From the NCBI RefSeq assembly GCF_049341065.1, contig NZ_JBMPIX010000006.1, forward strand, positions 186,001 through 250,000: a stretch of 64,000 nucleotides of DNA, in the 5' to 3' direction. Shown here in pieces: positions 38,826 through 48,481 of this stretch; the first letter of the stretch is position 1, and the number at the start of each line of letters is the position of its first letter. The translations under genes were made by a program, and so were the position numbers. The notes under the pieces were generated by a model. That model saw only the letters and a program-made list of their open reading frames with translations, was not told the DNA's origin and ran no database searches. This DNA comes from Pacificoceanicola sp049341065 (GTDB lineage Bacteria; Pseudomonadota; Alphaproteobacteria; Rhodobacterales; Rhodobacteraceae).

Positions 38826-39812
38826 CTAGCGCAGGAATTTCGGCCAAAACCGCGCAAGGCGCTGTTTGCGTGCCCAGGTATTCTGGCTTACGTCGAACAG
38901 CCAGTCGGGAACATCGTCACGGGTCAGATCGAACAACGGCGTGCCGTCAAGGCTGGAGACGCGCACCGGGAAGTTGCTGCGCATTGAGAGCGCATCGGTG
39001 CTGTCGAACAGCCGAAGCGGCCCCTTGTCCGTCTGTATCCACAACGCGCCGCGATCATCGCCGTCTTCGCGCTCCCAAAAGGCAAAGCTATACTCAAAGC
39101 CATGCGCCCGCAGCGCCGCCTGATGCCGCCGCGTCAGCCATCCAAAAGGGTCAATCGGCCCGATCCAGGCATCATCCGGCCACTCGGGGGCATAGCTTGC
39201 AAATTTCGGGGTCTCGGTGATCCGCCGGGCCCAATAGACATCGAACGCCTCTTCGCTGACCCCTTCGAGATTGAACAACACCGACATCTCGGCCGCCACA
39301 TCCACCGATGGCAATCCTGCACCCCTGAAAACCGAGGCCGAGGCCGAGGCCCGTTCTTCGCAGCCCTGCTCGAATGCGGCGCGATCTTGCATCAGGTAGT
39401 ACCCGCCATCCATGTCGGGCATCAGCTCATCCAGATCGTCGCCTTCATTCGGAGCAACCTTTTCAAATCGGATCGTGCGCAGAAACGACGCGTGCTCTTC
39501 CCACAAATCGGCAACCCGATCAAAGCCCAGCGTCCGATAGATGCCGGGGACAACGTCAATGATGCCCGGATCGTCAGACGTCGCGGAATGCAGCACCATG
39601 CCCCAACAGTCCCATGCCGTTGGCAAACACTCGGACCCGAGCGCATAAAAGGCGGCCGCCCCCATATCCGCGGCTTCCAGCTGCGCAATCGCCGCCGCGT
39701 CGACCTGCACTCCGAAAAAATCCCGTGCCACTGCGATACACGCAATGTCCCGCCGCAACTGATCACTTCCGGAAAGCGAGACGTCTCGAACAATCAAGGG
39801 ATCTGTTGTCAT
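38826..39812 (-). CDS. Hypothetical protein, 328 residues
   Basis: Not recognised. A soluble acidic protein from ATG 39812 (MTTDPLIVRDVSLSGSDQLR); a GTG at 39842 would add ten residues but the ATG fits better. Noteworthy are an acidic stretch EGDDLDELMPDMDGGYYLMQ, tryptophan-rich segments (ITETPKFASYAPEWPDDAWI) and a basic C-terminus (ARKQRLARFWPKFLR). There is no signal peptide or membrane helix. It lies between rplK and nusG in the same direction, behind the nusG terminator, and probably has its own promoter. Confidence 0.72.
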   Translation of the reverse strand: MTTDPLIVRDVSLSGSDQLRRDIACIAVARDFFGVQVDAAAIAQLEAADMGAAAFYALGSECLPTAWDCWGMVLHSATSDDPGIIDVVPGIYRTLGFDRVADLWEEHASFLRTIRFEKVAPNEGDDLDELMPDMDGGYYLMQDRAAFEQGCEERASASASVFRGAGLPSVDVAAEMSVLFNLEGVSEEAFDVYWARRITETPKFASYAPEWPDDAWIGPIDPFGWLTRRHQAALRAHGFEYSFAFWEREDGDDRGALWIQTDKGPLRLFDSTDALSMRSNFPVRVSSLDGTPLFDLTRDDVPDWLFDVSQNTWARKQRLARFWPKFLR

Positions 39813-39911
39813 GGAAGAACGCAACTCGCACAGATTGGACACAACTCAGTCAGCGCGCCGCTCTCAGCGCCCCTCCAAGCATTTGATGTCAAAAACCCAA
39901 AGCCTTTACAA

Positions 39912-39940
39912 CGAAAAAGGGCGCCCCAAAGGCGCCCCCG
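39912..39940 (-). terminator. Rho-independent terminator after nusG
   Basis: Stem 39919-39925 with 39931-39937 and five T residues on the minus strand (39914-39918). Confidence 0.88.
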
Positions 39941-39965
39941 ACATTTGCCTGCAAAAACGCGGCGC

Positions 39966-40496
39966 TTACTGCTTGGAGACCTGAGTGAATTCCAATTCGA
40001 CAGGGGTCTCCCGACCAAAGATCGATACGGACACGCGCAGGCGCTGGTTGTCTTCGTCCACGCCCTCGACCATGCCATCGAAGCCTTCGAACGGGCCGTC
40101 GTTGACCTTGACCTTCTCGCCCGTTTCAAAGTGGATGAGCGTCCGCGGCGCGTCTTCGTTTTCCTGAACGCGGCCAAGGATCGCTTCGACCTCGGCATCG
40201 CGCATCGGCATCGGGCGGCCCTGCGGCCCAAGAAACCCGGTGACGCGGTTGATGCTGTTGACCAGATGATAGCCACGGTCCGACATTTCCATGTGGACCA
40301 GAACGTAGCCGGGCATAAATCGGCGCTCGGTCGTGACCTTCTTGCCGCGACGGACCTCGATCACCTCTTCGGTGGGAACCAGCACTTCGTCGATCTGATC
40401 GTGAAGTTCCTGCTCTTCTACTGCAGTACGGATCTGCTCAGCGATTTTCTTTTCGAAGTTCGAGAGCACGCTCACCGAATACCACCGCTTTGCCAT
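39966..40496 (-). CDS. nusG: Transcription termination/antitermination factor NusG
   Basis: A 176-residue NusG that binds RNA polymerase, Rho and S10. N-terminal NGN domain MAKRWYSVSVLSNFEKKIAE with RRFMPGYVLVHMEM, and C-terminal KOW domain (FETGEKVKVNDGPFEGFDGM). Unusual is that a hairpin lies between it and secE, which are normally cotranscribed. Confidence 0.98.
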   Translation of the reverse strand: MAKRWYSVSVLSNFEKKIAEQIRTAVEEQELHDQIDEVLVPTEEVIEVRRGKKVTTERRFMPGYVLVHMEMSDRGYHLVNSINRVTGFLGPQGRPMPMRDAEVEAILGRVQENEDAPRTLIHFETGEKVKVNDGPFEGFDGMVEGVDEDNQRLRVSVSIFGRETPVELEFTQVSKQ

Positions 40497-40572
40497 CTGG
40501 CCTCACCCTCGTTCCATGGTCCGGCCCCTGGCCCGACCTTTCCGTTCATCCCCGTCGTAGTGCGCCGAGGAA

Positions 40573-40612
40573 ACAAAAAAGCGGCGTGCAACTCGAATCA
40601 GTGCACGCCCTT
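40573..40612 (-). terminator. Terminator-like hairpin between secE and nusG
   Basis: Eight-base stem (40583-40590 with 40602-40609) with an 11-base loop and six T residues on the minus strand (40575-40580). It could be full or partial (attenuator). Confidence 0.7.
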
Positions 40613-40673
40613 CATTCAATGCCGTGTCCCTACCGCCAAGCCCCCGTGAATTCAAGGGGTCTGCATGCAGGGA

Positions 40674-40874
40674 TCAGCCAAAGAGCGTCAAGACACCCTG
40701 GAGGCCAGTGCGGATCAGGATATCGACCAGCGCAAAGAAGATGGCCGTCAAGGTCGCCATGATAAAGACCATGACTGTCGTAAGCACGACCTCGCGGCGC
40801 GAGGGCCAGACAACCTTGGAAACTTCAGCACGGACTTGCTGGATGAATTGAAACGGATTGGTGGTGCGGGCCAT
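40674..40874 (-). CDS. secE: Preprotein translocase subunit SecE
   Basis: A 66-residue single-spanning SecE. MARTTNPFQFIQQVRAEVSK, the conserved VVWPSRREVVLTTVMVF, then the membrane helix to the C-terminus. The ATG at 40874 gives the usual short alphaproteobacterial form; the frame open to 40964 is not needed. In canonical order before nusG. Confidence 0.95.
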   Translation of the reverse strand: MARTTNPFQFIQQVRAEVSKVVWPSRREVVLTTVMVFIMATLTAIFFALVDILIRTGLQGVLTLFG

Positions 40875-41120
40875 GCCGGGCTGCCTTTTTCTCGATGTCT
40901 CGATTTCGGGCGTATCTACGCGCGCGACTTCCGAATTACAAGCCTGTTGCGCAGGCACGGCCAAATCCCTTGGCCCATGTCTGCGCCAATCCTCACATCA
41001 CGGCGACCTCACAGGACGGTGAAGGAAAAACTTGGAACGGCTAAGGCACGCGGTCGTTGGGGTGTCAGACGATGGGGCGGCGCCAAGCTTCCCCAAGATT
41101 GAGAATAAAGGAGATCACCT

Positions 41121-41693
41121 ATGAAACGCCTTTTTGCCACAACCGCTCTTGCTGCAACTCTTGCAACCGGCGCCTTTGCCGCAACTTCGGGCCAACTGAA
41201 TATGCTCCAAAGCTATCTGCCGACGGTCGATGTTGAACTGCTGAGCGAAGCGCAGGTGGATGAACTGTTGGTCATCGCGACCTCCGAAGGATCAGACGCC
41301 GACAAGATCGACAAGATGAAGGCTGTTGTCACAGCCAGGAACGCGTTGAACGTCGAACCGTTGACCGCTGTCGAAATGGGCACGATCAAGAACGTGGATC
41401 CCAGTGTCGACTTTTCGCTGCTGACCGACGCCGAGATCTCCGAATTGCGCCTTGCCATTGCGGCAGGTGATAACGATGCGATCGAGCGCACTCTGAGCAC
41501 GCTGACGGCAAACGATACAATGGTCGAGCCCGCGGATTTCACCGAAGTGGAAGAGGCGAAAATCCTCAACGTCGCCCCGAACGCGGATTTCTCGAAAATC
41601 GACGCCGTTGAAAGCCGCCAGATTCGCGCCGCGCTGACCAGCGGTGACGACGACGCCATTGAAAGCGCCATCAACAGCGCGCTTGCAAGCTGA
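41121..41693 (+). CDS. Secreted protein with three internal repeats, unknown function
   Basis: A 190-residue protein with a signal peptide (MKRLFATTALAATLATGAFA) followed by three repeats of about 43 residues (26-71, 86-127, 145-188). Each follows the pattern N-V-x-P-x-A/V-D-F/V-S-x-L followed by a helix and a SGDDDAIE- or GDNDAIE-like acidic end. The mature protein is very acidic and has no Cys. Translation signals are good: AAAGGAG upstream of the ATG. It is on the plus strand between secE and tRNA-Trp and has its own terminator. A short protein with one repeat lies at 42341-42568. No family name is known to me. Confidence 0.85.
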   Translation: MKRLFATTALAATLATGAFAATSGQLNMLQSYLPTVDVELLSEAQVDELLVIATSEGSDADKIDKMKAVVTARNALNVEPLTAVEMGTIKNVDPSVDFSLLTDAEISELRLAIAAGDNDAIERTLSTLTANDTMVEPADFTEVEEAKILNVAPNADFSKIDAVESRQIRAALTSGDDDAIESAINSALAS

Positions 41694-41714
41694 TTGATCA
41701 CTGTGAAACGACAA

Positions 41715-41743
41715 GGGGCCGCCACGCGCGGCCCCTTTTTTTT
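41715..41743 (+). terminator. Rho-independent terminator after the repeat protein
   Basis: Eight-base stem (41715-41722 with 41728-41735) followed by eight T residues. Confidence 0.93.
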
Positions 41744-41809
41744 GCAAGCGCACAGCACAATAGCTCAGCGCGCCGGCGGCCGGGAAGCGATCGTCACATA
41801 TTTGGAAAA

Positions 41810-41885
41810 TGGCAGGGGCAGCAGGGTTCGAACCCGCGACCTACGGTTTTGGAGACCGTCGCTCTACCAGCTGAGCTATACCCCT
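41810..41885 (-). tRNA. trnW: tRNA-Trp, anticodon CCA
   Basis: Minus-strand cloverleaf of 76 bases including an encoded CCA 3' end. The acceptor stem is AGGGGTA paired with TGCCCCT, D-arm GCTC...GAGC, anticodon stem ACGGT/ACCGT with anticodon CCA complementary to 41850-41852, and T-arm GCGGG-TTCGAAC-CCTGC. Its place between tuf2 and secE is the classical one. Confidence 0.97.
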
Positions 41886-42340
41886 AAGGTCCGACGCCTC
41901 ATCTACGAAAGCGCGGCGCGCTTTGCAACCCGGAAAAGCGCCTTTTGCCGCCCTCGGATTATCTTTGGCATCACGAAACCAGACACGGCGCTTCACGCAG
42001 CAGAGCACGTCTTGAAACAAAGGGCGAAATCCGGCTGCACAAAATTATGTGATCGCACGGACACTTTCAGAGTTCTCGCGTTCAGATCACCTACCTGCAT
42101 CTTCGGATAGGGCATTTTCGACCAATAAACATTGATCCGCACCAAAGCTGTGCAAACGCACACAGGGGCCGGGTCAACGTCGATCATCTTCAAGGGCACA
42201 TTTGTGTGAACCCATTGATATTTCTTCGTGATTTCAGGTTTCCCGGCCCCGCCCCTAAGTTGATTGGTGTCAGGCAAACAGCCCGGCACAAACAAACTCG
42301 GAAACGGGGAAAGCCCCCACACAAGAAAAAGGAACATCAC
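41886..42340. other. 455-base gap between tRNA-Trp and the small repeat protein
   Basis: Should contain the tRNA-Trp promoter (minus strand) and the promoter of the plus-strand secreted protein. No ORF or hairpin of note was seen. It is AT-richer than the neighbouring genes. Confidence 0.5.
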
Positions 42341-42568
42341 ATGAAACGTATGATCGCAACAGCCGTCCTTGCCATCGCAACCACCGCAGGCGCAGCACAG
42401 GCCATGACCGTCAACCAAGCGGACCTGAATTCGATCCGCAACTTTGCCCCGCAGGCGGACTTGTCCAACCTGACCGCACAGGACGTGGATGTGATCCTGT
42501 CGATCATCCATTCCGGCGACAGCGAGGGCGACAAGAGCAGCCGCGTCAAAGCCTGGATCCGCGGGTGA
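42341..42568 (+). CDS. Small secreted protein with a single repeat of the same family
   Basis: A 75-residue protein: signal peptide MKRMIATAVLAIATTAGAAQA, then one unit LNSIRNFAPQADLSNLTAQD followed by VDVILSIIHSGDSEGDK, matching the repeat units of 41121-41693 (N/F-x-P-x-A-D-x-S, and SGD). A basic C-terminus (SSRVKAWIRG) is added. AAGGA lies seven bases before the ATG. It is probably a paralogue made by duplication of one repeat. Function unknown. Confidence 0.8.
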   Translation: MKRMIATAVLAIATTAGAAQAMTVNQADLNSIRNFAPQADLSNLTAQDVDVILSIIHSGDSEGDKSSRVKAWIRG

Positions 42569-42667
42569 TCACAGCTCTGCCCGCCGCGCGCTGCACTCCC
42601 CAACGCGCGGTGGGCCACTCTGCCGATCACCCAGATGTTGGGGCTTTGCTACAAAGGCACTGACAAA

Positions 42668-42696
42668 AGAAAAAGGCCGCCCAAATGGGCGGCCTC
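42668..42696 (-). terminator. Rho-independent terminator after tuf2
   Basis: Nine-base perfect stem (42674-42682 with 42687-42695) with a T-rich minus-strand tail from 42673 downward. Confidence 0.9.
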
Positions 42697-42736
42697 TTAA
42701 TGTCTTCTGTTCCCGAAGATTTATCGGGATCGCGTC

Positions 42737-43912
<1,176 letters not shown>

Positions 43913-44066
43913 CTTTGAGACGCCTCACGGTTAAAGGGGCCACACGCGGACCCGGGTTTGCATCGCGCGCCGTTTATTGGCTTGAGCGCGGAAAATCAAG
44001 TGGGTAAGCGCGGCGATGCCCGACTGATTGCAGGCTTCGCCCGGATTGGCCCCGCCGTGCCCTGCG

Positions 44067-44606
44067 TTACCGCCCGAGTTGGCCTGCGATCACCTTGGAG
44101 AAGCCCTGCGCGAGCAGGCTGATCTGCTTCTCCGGCGACGCGTTCTGGGCGTTGTTCGCCATGGAAATAAGCGCTCCGATGGGCAGGCCGTTGATCGTCG
44201 AGGTGTTGCGCGCCGCCTTGTTGGCAAAACTCACATCGTCGATGCGGCGCAGGGTCTTGCCGCTGCCGTCGCGCACGATCACATCCCCTGTCACCCTGCT
44301 TTCTGCGGCCGCCACAGTGCGGCTTGCACCGGACTGGATGGTGACACGGCTCACCACGACTTCGGCCGTATTCGCGGCACCGCGCGTCACGGCATCGGCA
44401 TTCAGTGCCGCCCCCAATTTCGCGGAAAAGGACTTGGCCAGCGCAGGGTCCTGCGTTGACTGCAACAATCCGTAGGAGGCGTTTTCGGCCAGCGATACGC
44501 TGACCCGGCCCACGGGAATCGGCGTGACTTTCGCCGCCGGCTCGCTGCTCATGCAGGCGCTCAATCCGGCCATCATCATCGCTAGCAAAACCGTTCTTCT
44601 CAACAT
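44067..44606 (-). CDS. Hypothetical lipoprotein, 179 residues
   Basis: A lipoprotein: signal MLRRTVLLAMMMAGLSAC with lipobox GLSAC (Cys18). The mature part (AAKVTPIPVGRVSVSLAENA; AEVVVSRVTIQSGASRTVAA; RRIDDVSFANKAARNTSTIN) looks like a small beta-rich domain of the kind found in outer-membrane-associated lipoproteins. It faces the next lipoprotein gene across a terminator. No function can be given. Confidence 0.8.
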   Translation of the reverse strand: MLRRTVLLAMMMAGLSACMSSEPAAKVTPIPVGRVSVSLAENASYGLLQSTQDPALAKSFSAKLGAALNADAVTRGAANTAEVVVSRVTIQSGASRTVAAAESRVTGDVIVRDGSGKTLRRIDDVSFANKAARNTSTINGLPIGALISMANNAQNASPEKQISLLAQGFSKVIAGQLGR

Positions 44607-44690
44607 TCGCTGTACTCCTTGTACTCGGGCCTGTGGACCATCACCAAACGCACGACCCCCATACGCCTTTGAGACGCTCTGAAATCAAAA

Positions 44691-44724
44691 ACAAAAACGG
44701 GCGGCAAGACACCGCCCGTTTTTG
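44691..44724 (-). terminator. Rho-independent terminator between the two lipoprotein genes
   Basis: Eight-base stem (44697-44704 with 44712-44719), T-rich in both directions. It ends the gene at 44753-45295 on the minus strand. Confidence 0.87.
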
Positions 44725-44752
44725 TCCGGGTTCTGATGCTCAGTTGCGTCAC

Positions 44753-45295
44753 TCAGCCATCGGCGGCCTCGGCCTCTTCTGACACACTGCCGAACCACCC
44801 TTCGGCCTCCTGCTGCTCGCGCATCCACTTTTCGACCAGCAGCGCCGCTTCCTGGGCCAATCCGCGCATTTGATCGTCGCGGTTCTTGGAAAGACGCGAT
44901 TCGAAAACCTTGATGACGTGAATTGCCTTCGGCTTGGCGTTCATCTTGGCCTTGGCAGCGTCATCCCAAACGGTGACGTTCAAGGCCAGCGCCGATTTTC
45001 CCGGCACGATCGGGGGCGGCAAGGAGTATGCCTCGACGCTGATCCCAAGGTGATAGAACTTATCGCCGGTGTAGCGGCGGAAACGCGCTTCCATCGCGTC
45101 ATCGACCACCTTGGTCCATTCTTCCGCCGTCGCTTCGCGCGAGACCAGAAGCTGTTGCAGGTTGGGCGCGACAACCTCGGAATGGCCAAGTTTGAAGTCG
45201 CCAAGATCCACGACGGGCCGTGACAGGTCAGCGGGCGTGTCGGTACAGGCAGCAAGCCCCAGAACCAGCGCAAAGGCAGCAAGAATGCGGATCAT
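44753..45295 (-). CDS. Hypothetical lipoprotein, 180 residues
   Basis: Lipobox LAAC at residue 17 (MIRILAAFALVLGLAAC). The mature domain of about 160 residues contains KLGHSEVVAPNLQQLLVSRE, ARFRRYTGDKFYHLGISVEA and a helical C-terminus rich in Glu (LVEKWMREQQEAEGW). The ATG at 45295 follows a G-rich Shine-Dalgarno (GGGGGA). It is divergent from the P450 gene at 45398. No family is recognised. Confidence 0.82.
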   Translation of the reverse strand: MIRILAAFALVLGLAACTDTPADLSRPVVDLGDFKLGHSEVVAPNLQQLLVSREATAEEWTKVVDDAMEARFRRYTGDKFYHLGISVEAYSLPPPIVPGKSALALNVTVWDDAAKAKMNAKPKAIHVIKVFESRLSKNRDDQMRGLAQEAALLVEKWMREQQEAEGWFGSVSEEAEAADG

Positions 45296-45397
45296 GGATC
45301 CCCCCTTTTCATCGTCCCGGTTTTGATAGCGCGAAAGCGGGGCGCCTTGCAATCAATGGGGCTTTGCCTGTGTCTTGCCCGGACCTACATTAAGCCT

Positions 45398-46762
45398 ATG
45401 ACAGATCAACAACCGATCCTTGCCCCCCTGCCCGTCCGGGTCCCCCTTGTGACGCGGCCGATGGGCATTTGGGACAGCCTTCAGGCCTCGCGCCGCAATG
45501 TGCTGTCCATCATCCCCGAAGTGGCGACGCGTCAGCCGATCCTGTCGGGCAAGACCGGAAAGCGCTGGCACATGCTGATGGATCCGGCGGGAAACAAGCA
45601 GGTGCTGCTGGAAAAGCTGGATCAATATCCCAAGTCCGTGGTCACCAAGAACCTGCTGCGCCCGGCCATCGGCGAATCCCTTTTTATTGCTGAGGGGGCG
45701 CACTGGCGCTGGCAACGGCGCACCGCCGCCCCGGTTTTCAGCCATCGGAACGTGATGAACCTTTCGCCAGTGATGACGGGTGCCGCCAAGCGGTCAGTTC
45801 AGCGTATCCACGAGGCTGGCCCGCGGGCGATCAACTTTCTGGATGAGATGGTCAGCCTGACCTTTGACGTGATCTCGGACGTGACCTTTTCCGGAGATGA
45901 GGGGTTTGACCGCGACAGCGTACACGGGGCGATCGACGCCTATATCTCAGAGGCGGGGAAAATCTCGTTGTTCGACCTTCTGGGCTTTCCTGACTGGGTG
46001 CCGCGCCCCGGGCGCGTCTTTTCGGCAGGCGCGGTGGCACAAATGAAAAAGGTCGCCGATACCGCAATCGAGTCGCGCGGTCAGCGCGGTGCCGAGGACG
46101 TTCCGGATCTGCTTGACCTGTTGCTGGCAGGCGAAGATCCCGAAACCAAGCGGCGCATGAACACTGCCGAACTGCGCGACAACCTGTTGACCTTCATCGT
46201 CGCCGGGCACGAGACGACTGCCCTGACGCTGGCATGGTCGCTTTACCTTTTGGCCTTTGATCCAAAAGTTCAGGAGGAGGCCCGCACCGAAGTGCTTTCA
46301 GTGGTCAAAGACGGTGCGGCCACTGGCGCGGATGTCGAAAAACTGCCGCTGATCCGGCGGATCGTGGACGAAGCCTTGCGGCTGTATCCGCCAGCCGGGA
46401 TGGTGTCGCGCACTGCGATGGCCGATGACGAGCTTTGCGGGCGGCACATTCGCAAGGGCGACACGGTGATCCTGCCAATCTACGCCCTGCACCGCAGCCA
46501 CCTGCTTTGGGATGAACCCGACGCCTTTCGACCTGCGCGCTGGGAAGCAGGCAAACCCGACCGCTACGCTTATTTGCCGTTCGGCGACGGGCCGCGCATT
46601 TGCATTGGTGCTTCGTTCGCCCTTCAGGAGGCGGTACTGGTACTGGCAACCCTGCTCGCGAATTTCCGCTTCAAGGCGGTGAAGGGACGGGATCCAGAGC
46701 CGGTGATGATCCTGACCCTGCGTCCCCAAGGCGGTGTCTGGTTGGAGGCCGAACCCGTCTAG
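45398..46762 (+). CDS. Cytochrome P450 (CYP102/CYP110-like soluble type)
   Basis: A 454-residue haem monooxygenase with all hallmarks: AGHETTALT (about 269-277), ExxR DEALR (325-328), and the haem loop FGDGPRICIGASFAL with Cys at about 402. The form, with fatty-acid-like features (LYPPAGMVSR), resembles fatty-acid- or terpene-oxidising families, but the substrate cannot be read. No redox partner is next to it. The 3' end overlaps the convergent adenosyltransferase by four bases. It is the second P450 in the window and is not closely similar to the first. Confidence 0.93.
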   Translation: MTDQQPILAPLPVRVPLVTRPMGIWDSLQASRRNVLSIIPEVATRQPILSGKTGKRWHMLMDPAGNKQVLLEKLDQYPKSVVTKNLLRPAIGESLFIAEGAHWRWQRRTAAPVFSHRNVMNLSPVMTGAAKRSVQRIHEAGPRAINFLDEMVSLTFDVISDVTFSGDEGFDRDSVHGAIDAYISEAGKISLFDLLGFPDWVPRPGRVFSAGAVAQMKKVADTAIESRGQRGAEDVPDLLDLLLAGEDPETKRRMNTAELRDNLLTFIVAGHETTALTLAWSLYLLAFDPKVQEEARTEVLSVVKDGAATGADVEKLPLIRRIVDEALRLYPPAGMVSRTAMADDELCGRHIRKGDTVILPIYALHRSHLLWDEPDAFRPARWEAGKPDRYAYLPFGDGPRICIGASFALQEAVLVLATLLANFRFKAVKGRDPEPVMILTLRPQGGVWLEAEPV

Positions 46763-47331
46763 CGGTTTGCGCCCGGAACCCACAAGACATCCGCGCGGCC
46801 ATCATCATTGGCGATCCGCGCCGCGACAAAGAACCAATCGGACAAGCGGTTGAGATACTTCACCGCATCGGGGTTCACCGTCTCGACCGAGGCCAGTTGC
46901 ACCGCCAGACGTTCCGCCCGCCGGGCCACAGTCCGGCACATGTGCAAATAGGCCGACAGGGCCGACCCGCCGGGCAGGATAAAGCTGCGCAGAGGTTCCA
47001 GCCGGGCGTTCATCGCGTCGATTTCGCGTTCCAGCCTGTCCACCTGCGAGGAGACCATACGCAGCACCGGGTATTCGGATTCGTTGTCTTTTTCCATGTC
47101 GGGGCGGCACAGATCAGCGCCCAGATCGAAAAGGTCGTTCTGAATCCGGCTCAGCGCCGCATCCACGTCACCTTCGGCATGCAGCCGCGCCATGCCAACC
47201 ACGCAATTCAGCTCATCCGATGTGCCGTATGCCTCAACCCTGTGGTCGAACTTTGCCACCCGCGCACCGTTGCCAAGCGCGGTGTCGCCCTTGTCGCCGG
47301 TCCGCGTATAAATCTTGTTCAGGACAACCAT
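46759..47331 (-). CDS. Cob(I)yrinic acid a,c-diamide adenosyltransferase, PduO type
   Basis: A 190-residue ATP:cob(I)alamin adenosyltransferase of the PduO family. MVVLNKIYTRTGDKGDTALG carries the ATP-binding N-terminal motif TRTGDKGD; VEAYGTSDELNCVVG, the FILPGGSALSAYLHMCRTVARRAERL helix with R-x-x-x-R-A-E-R, and NRLSDWFFVAAR complete the active site. It makes adenosylcobalamin for B12-dependent mutases and reductases. A twin-transmembrane protein gene lies four bases upstream, an association seen in related genomes. Confidence 0.93.
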   Translation of the reverse strand: MVVLNKIYTRTGDKGDTALGNGARVAKFDHRVEAYGTSDELNCVVGMARLHAEGDVDAALSRIQNDLFDLGADLCRPDMEKDNESEYPVLRMVSSQVDRLEREIDAMNARLEPLRSFILPGGSALSAYLHMCRTVARRAERLAVQLASVETVNPDAVKYLNRLSDWFFVAARIANDDGRADVLWVPGANR

Positions 47332-47335
47332 GTTG

Positions 47336-47539
47336 TCAGCCTCCCCGGCGAATCCAGACGAACAATAGGATCAGCACAACCGCCACAAATTGGGCTGCAA
47401 TCCGCAGACGCATGGCCTTGTTCGCATATTTCTTGTTGAACTCTCCGCCTTTGGCAAATGAACCGATGCCGAAAAGCAGAACCGCCACCACAAAAAGCAT
47501 GGCAACGGCTACGACGATGAAAAGAGGATCTTTGGTCAC
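47336..47539 (-). CDS. Twin-transmembrane protein, HIG1-like
   Basis: A 67-residue membrane protein with two hydrophobic segments (FIVVAVAMLFVVAVLLFGIG and IAAQFVAVVLILLFVWI) joined by a polar loop FAKGGEFNKKYANKAMRLRI. The MRLR block between two helices is characteristic of HIG1-type proteins, which modulate respiratory complexes, but the similarity is by pattern only. It precedes the adenosyltransferase by four bases in the same direction and is probably cotranscribed. Confidence 0.75.
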   Translation of the reverse strand: MTKDPLFIVVAVAMLFVVAVLLFGIGSFAKGGEFNKKYANKAMRLRIAAQFVAVVLILLFVWIRRGG

Positions 47540-47598
47540 GACAGCCTCCTACAGCTTTCAGTGTCACATAGCGGCATCTGCATGAAAAGCGAACCCGT

Positions 47599-48432
47599 CT
47601 AAGTGCCTTTGGTCAAAAGCCAGTCCAACGCGCGGGTCGTCAAAAGCCTGCGGGCCACGCCCGAGATATAGGTCGGCGTCGTGATGTAGTATCGCGGCCT
47701 CGGGCGGCTTGCCTCGCAGGCATGGACAAGTTTGCGAGTGACCGCCGAGGGCGGCAGTTCAAAAGGATCGGGGCCACGATCTTCGTAAAGGCGTGGCAAC
47801 AGCGTTTCCTGATACTGCGCAGCGCGGGGCGAGGACTTCCAGTCGATCCATTTTTCGAAATGCGGGATCGCATTCGCGCGAATCTTTGAGGTCACTGGCC
47901 CGGTGTTCAGGGTGATGACGTGGATCGGCGTGTCGCGCATCTCAAGACGCAGCGTATCGGTCAGCCCTTCCATCGCGAACTTGGTACAGTTGTAGGCCGC
48001 CCGCCACGGCTGCACCACCAACCCCAAAACGGAAGAATGGTTGACGATCCGGCCATGGCCCTGCGCCCGCATGATCGGGATGACCTGTGTCGTCAGATCG
48101 TGCCAGCCAAAGACGTTTGCCTCAAACGCCGCGCGCAGGGCATCGGCGGGCAGATCCTCGGCGGCGCCGGGCAAAGCATAGGCACCATTGTTGAACAAAA
48201 CGTCCAGAGTGCCGCCCGTGGCCTCAAGCACCTCGGCCAAGGCAGCCTTGAGGCTGCCAGGTTCGGTGTAATCCAATTGCGGGCTTTCAAAGCCCTCGGC
48301 ACGCAGGCCGGCGCAGTCTGCGTCTTGTCGGCAGGAGGCAAAAACGCGCCAGCCGCGCGCCCTAAGCCCGTGCGCCGCGTCATAGCCGATGCCCGAGGAA
48401 CAGCCGGTAATCAGGATGGATTTTTCTCTCAT
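47599..48432 (-). CDS. SDR-family NAD(P)-dependent oxidoreductase
   Basis: A 277-residue classical short-chain dehydrogenase. The Rossmann motif ILITGCSSGIG is at the N-terminus (TGxxxGIG, residues 9-16), NNGAY replaces the usual NNAG, the catalytic Ser is in NHSSVLGLV and the Tyr-Lys in AAYNCTKFAMEGL. The C-terminal end (YYITTPTYISGVARRLLTTR) is typical of retinol/steroid dehydrogenase-like SDRs. The substrate is unknown. It reads in the same direction as the twin-transmembrane gene, with 59 bases between. Confidence 0.9.
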   Translation of the reverse strand: MREKSILITGCSSGIGYDAAHGLRARGWRVFASCRQDADCAGLRAEGFESPQLDYTEPGSLKAALAEVLEATGGTLDVLFNNGAYALPGAAEDLPADALRAAFEANVFGWHDLTTQVIPIMRAQGHGRIVNHSSVLGLVVQPWRAAYNCTKFAMEGLTDTLRLEMRDTPIHVITLNTGPVTSKIRANAIPHFEKWIDWKSSPRAAQYQETLLPRLYEDRGPDPFELPPSAVTRKLVHACEASRPRPRYYITTPTYISGVARRLLTTRALDWLLTKGT

Positions 48433-48481
48433 CCGCGTGGTTTAGGCGAGCAGCCCCACCGCGAAAAGAGCGTTTTTCGCT

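Noticed and set aside
48440..48481. Hairpin GCGAAAA...TTTTCGC after the SH3-domain gene
   Set aside because: AT-rich stem, weak and without clear T-run; termination not convincing.
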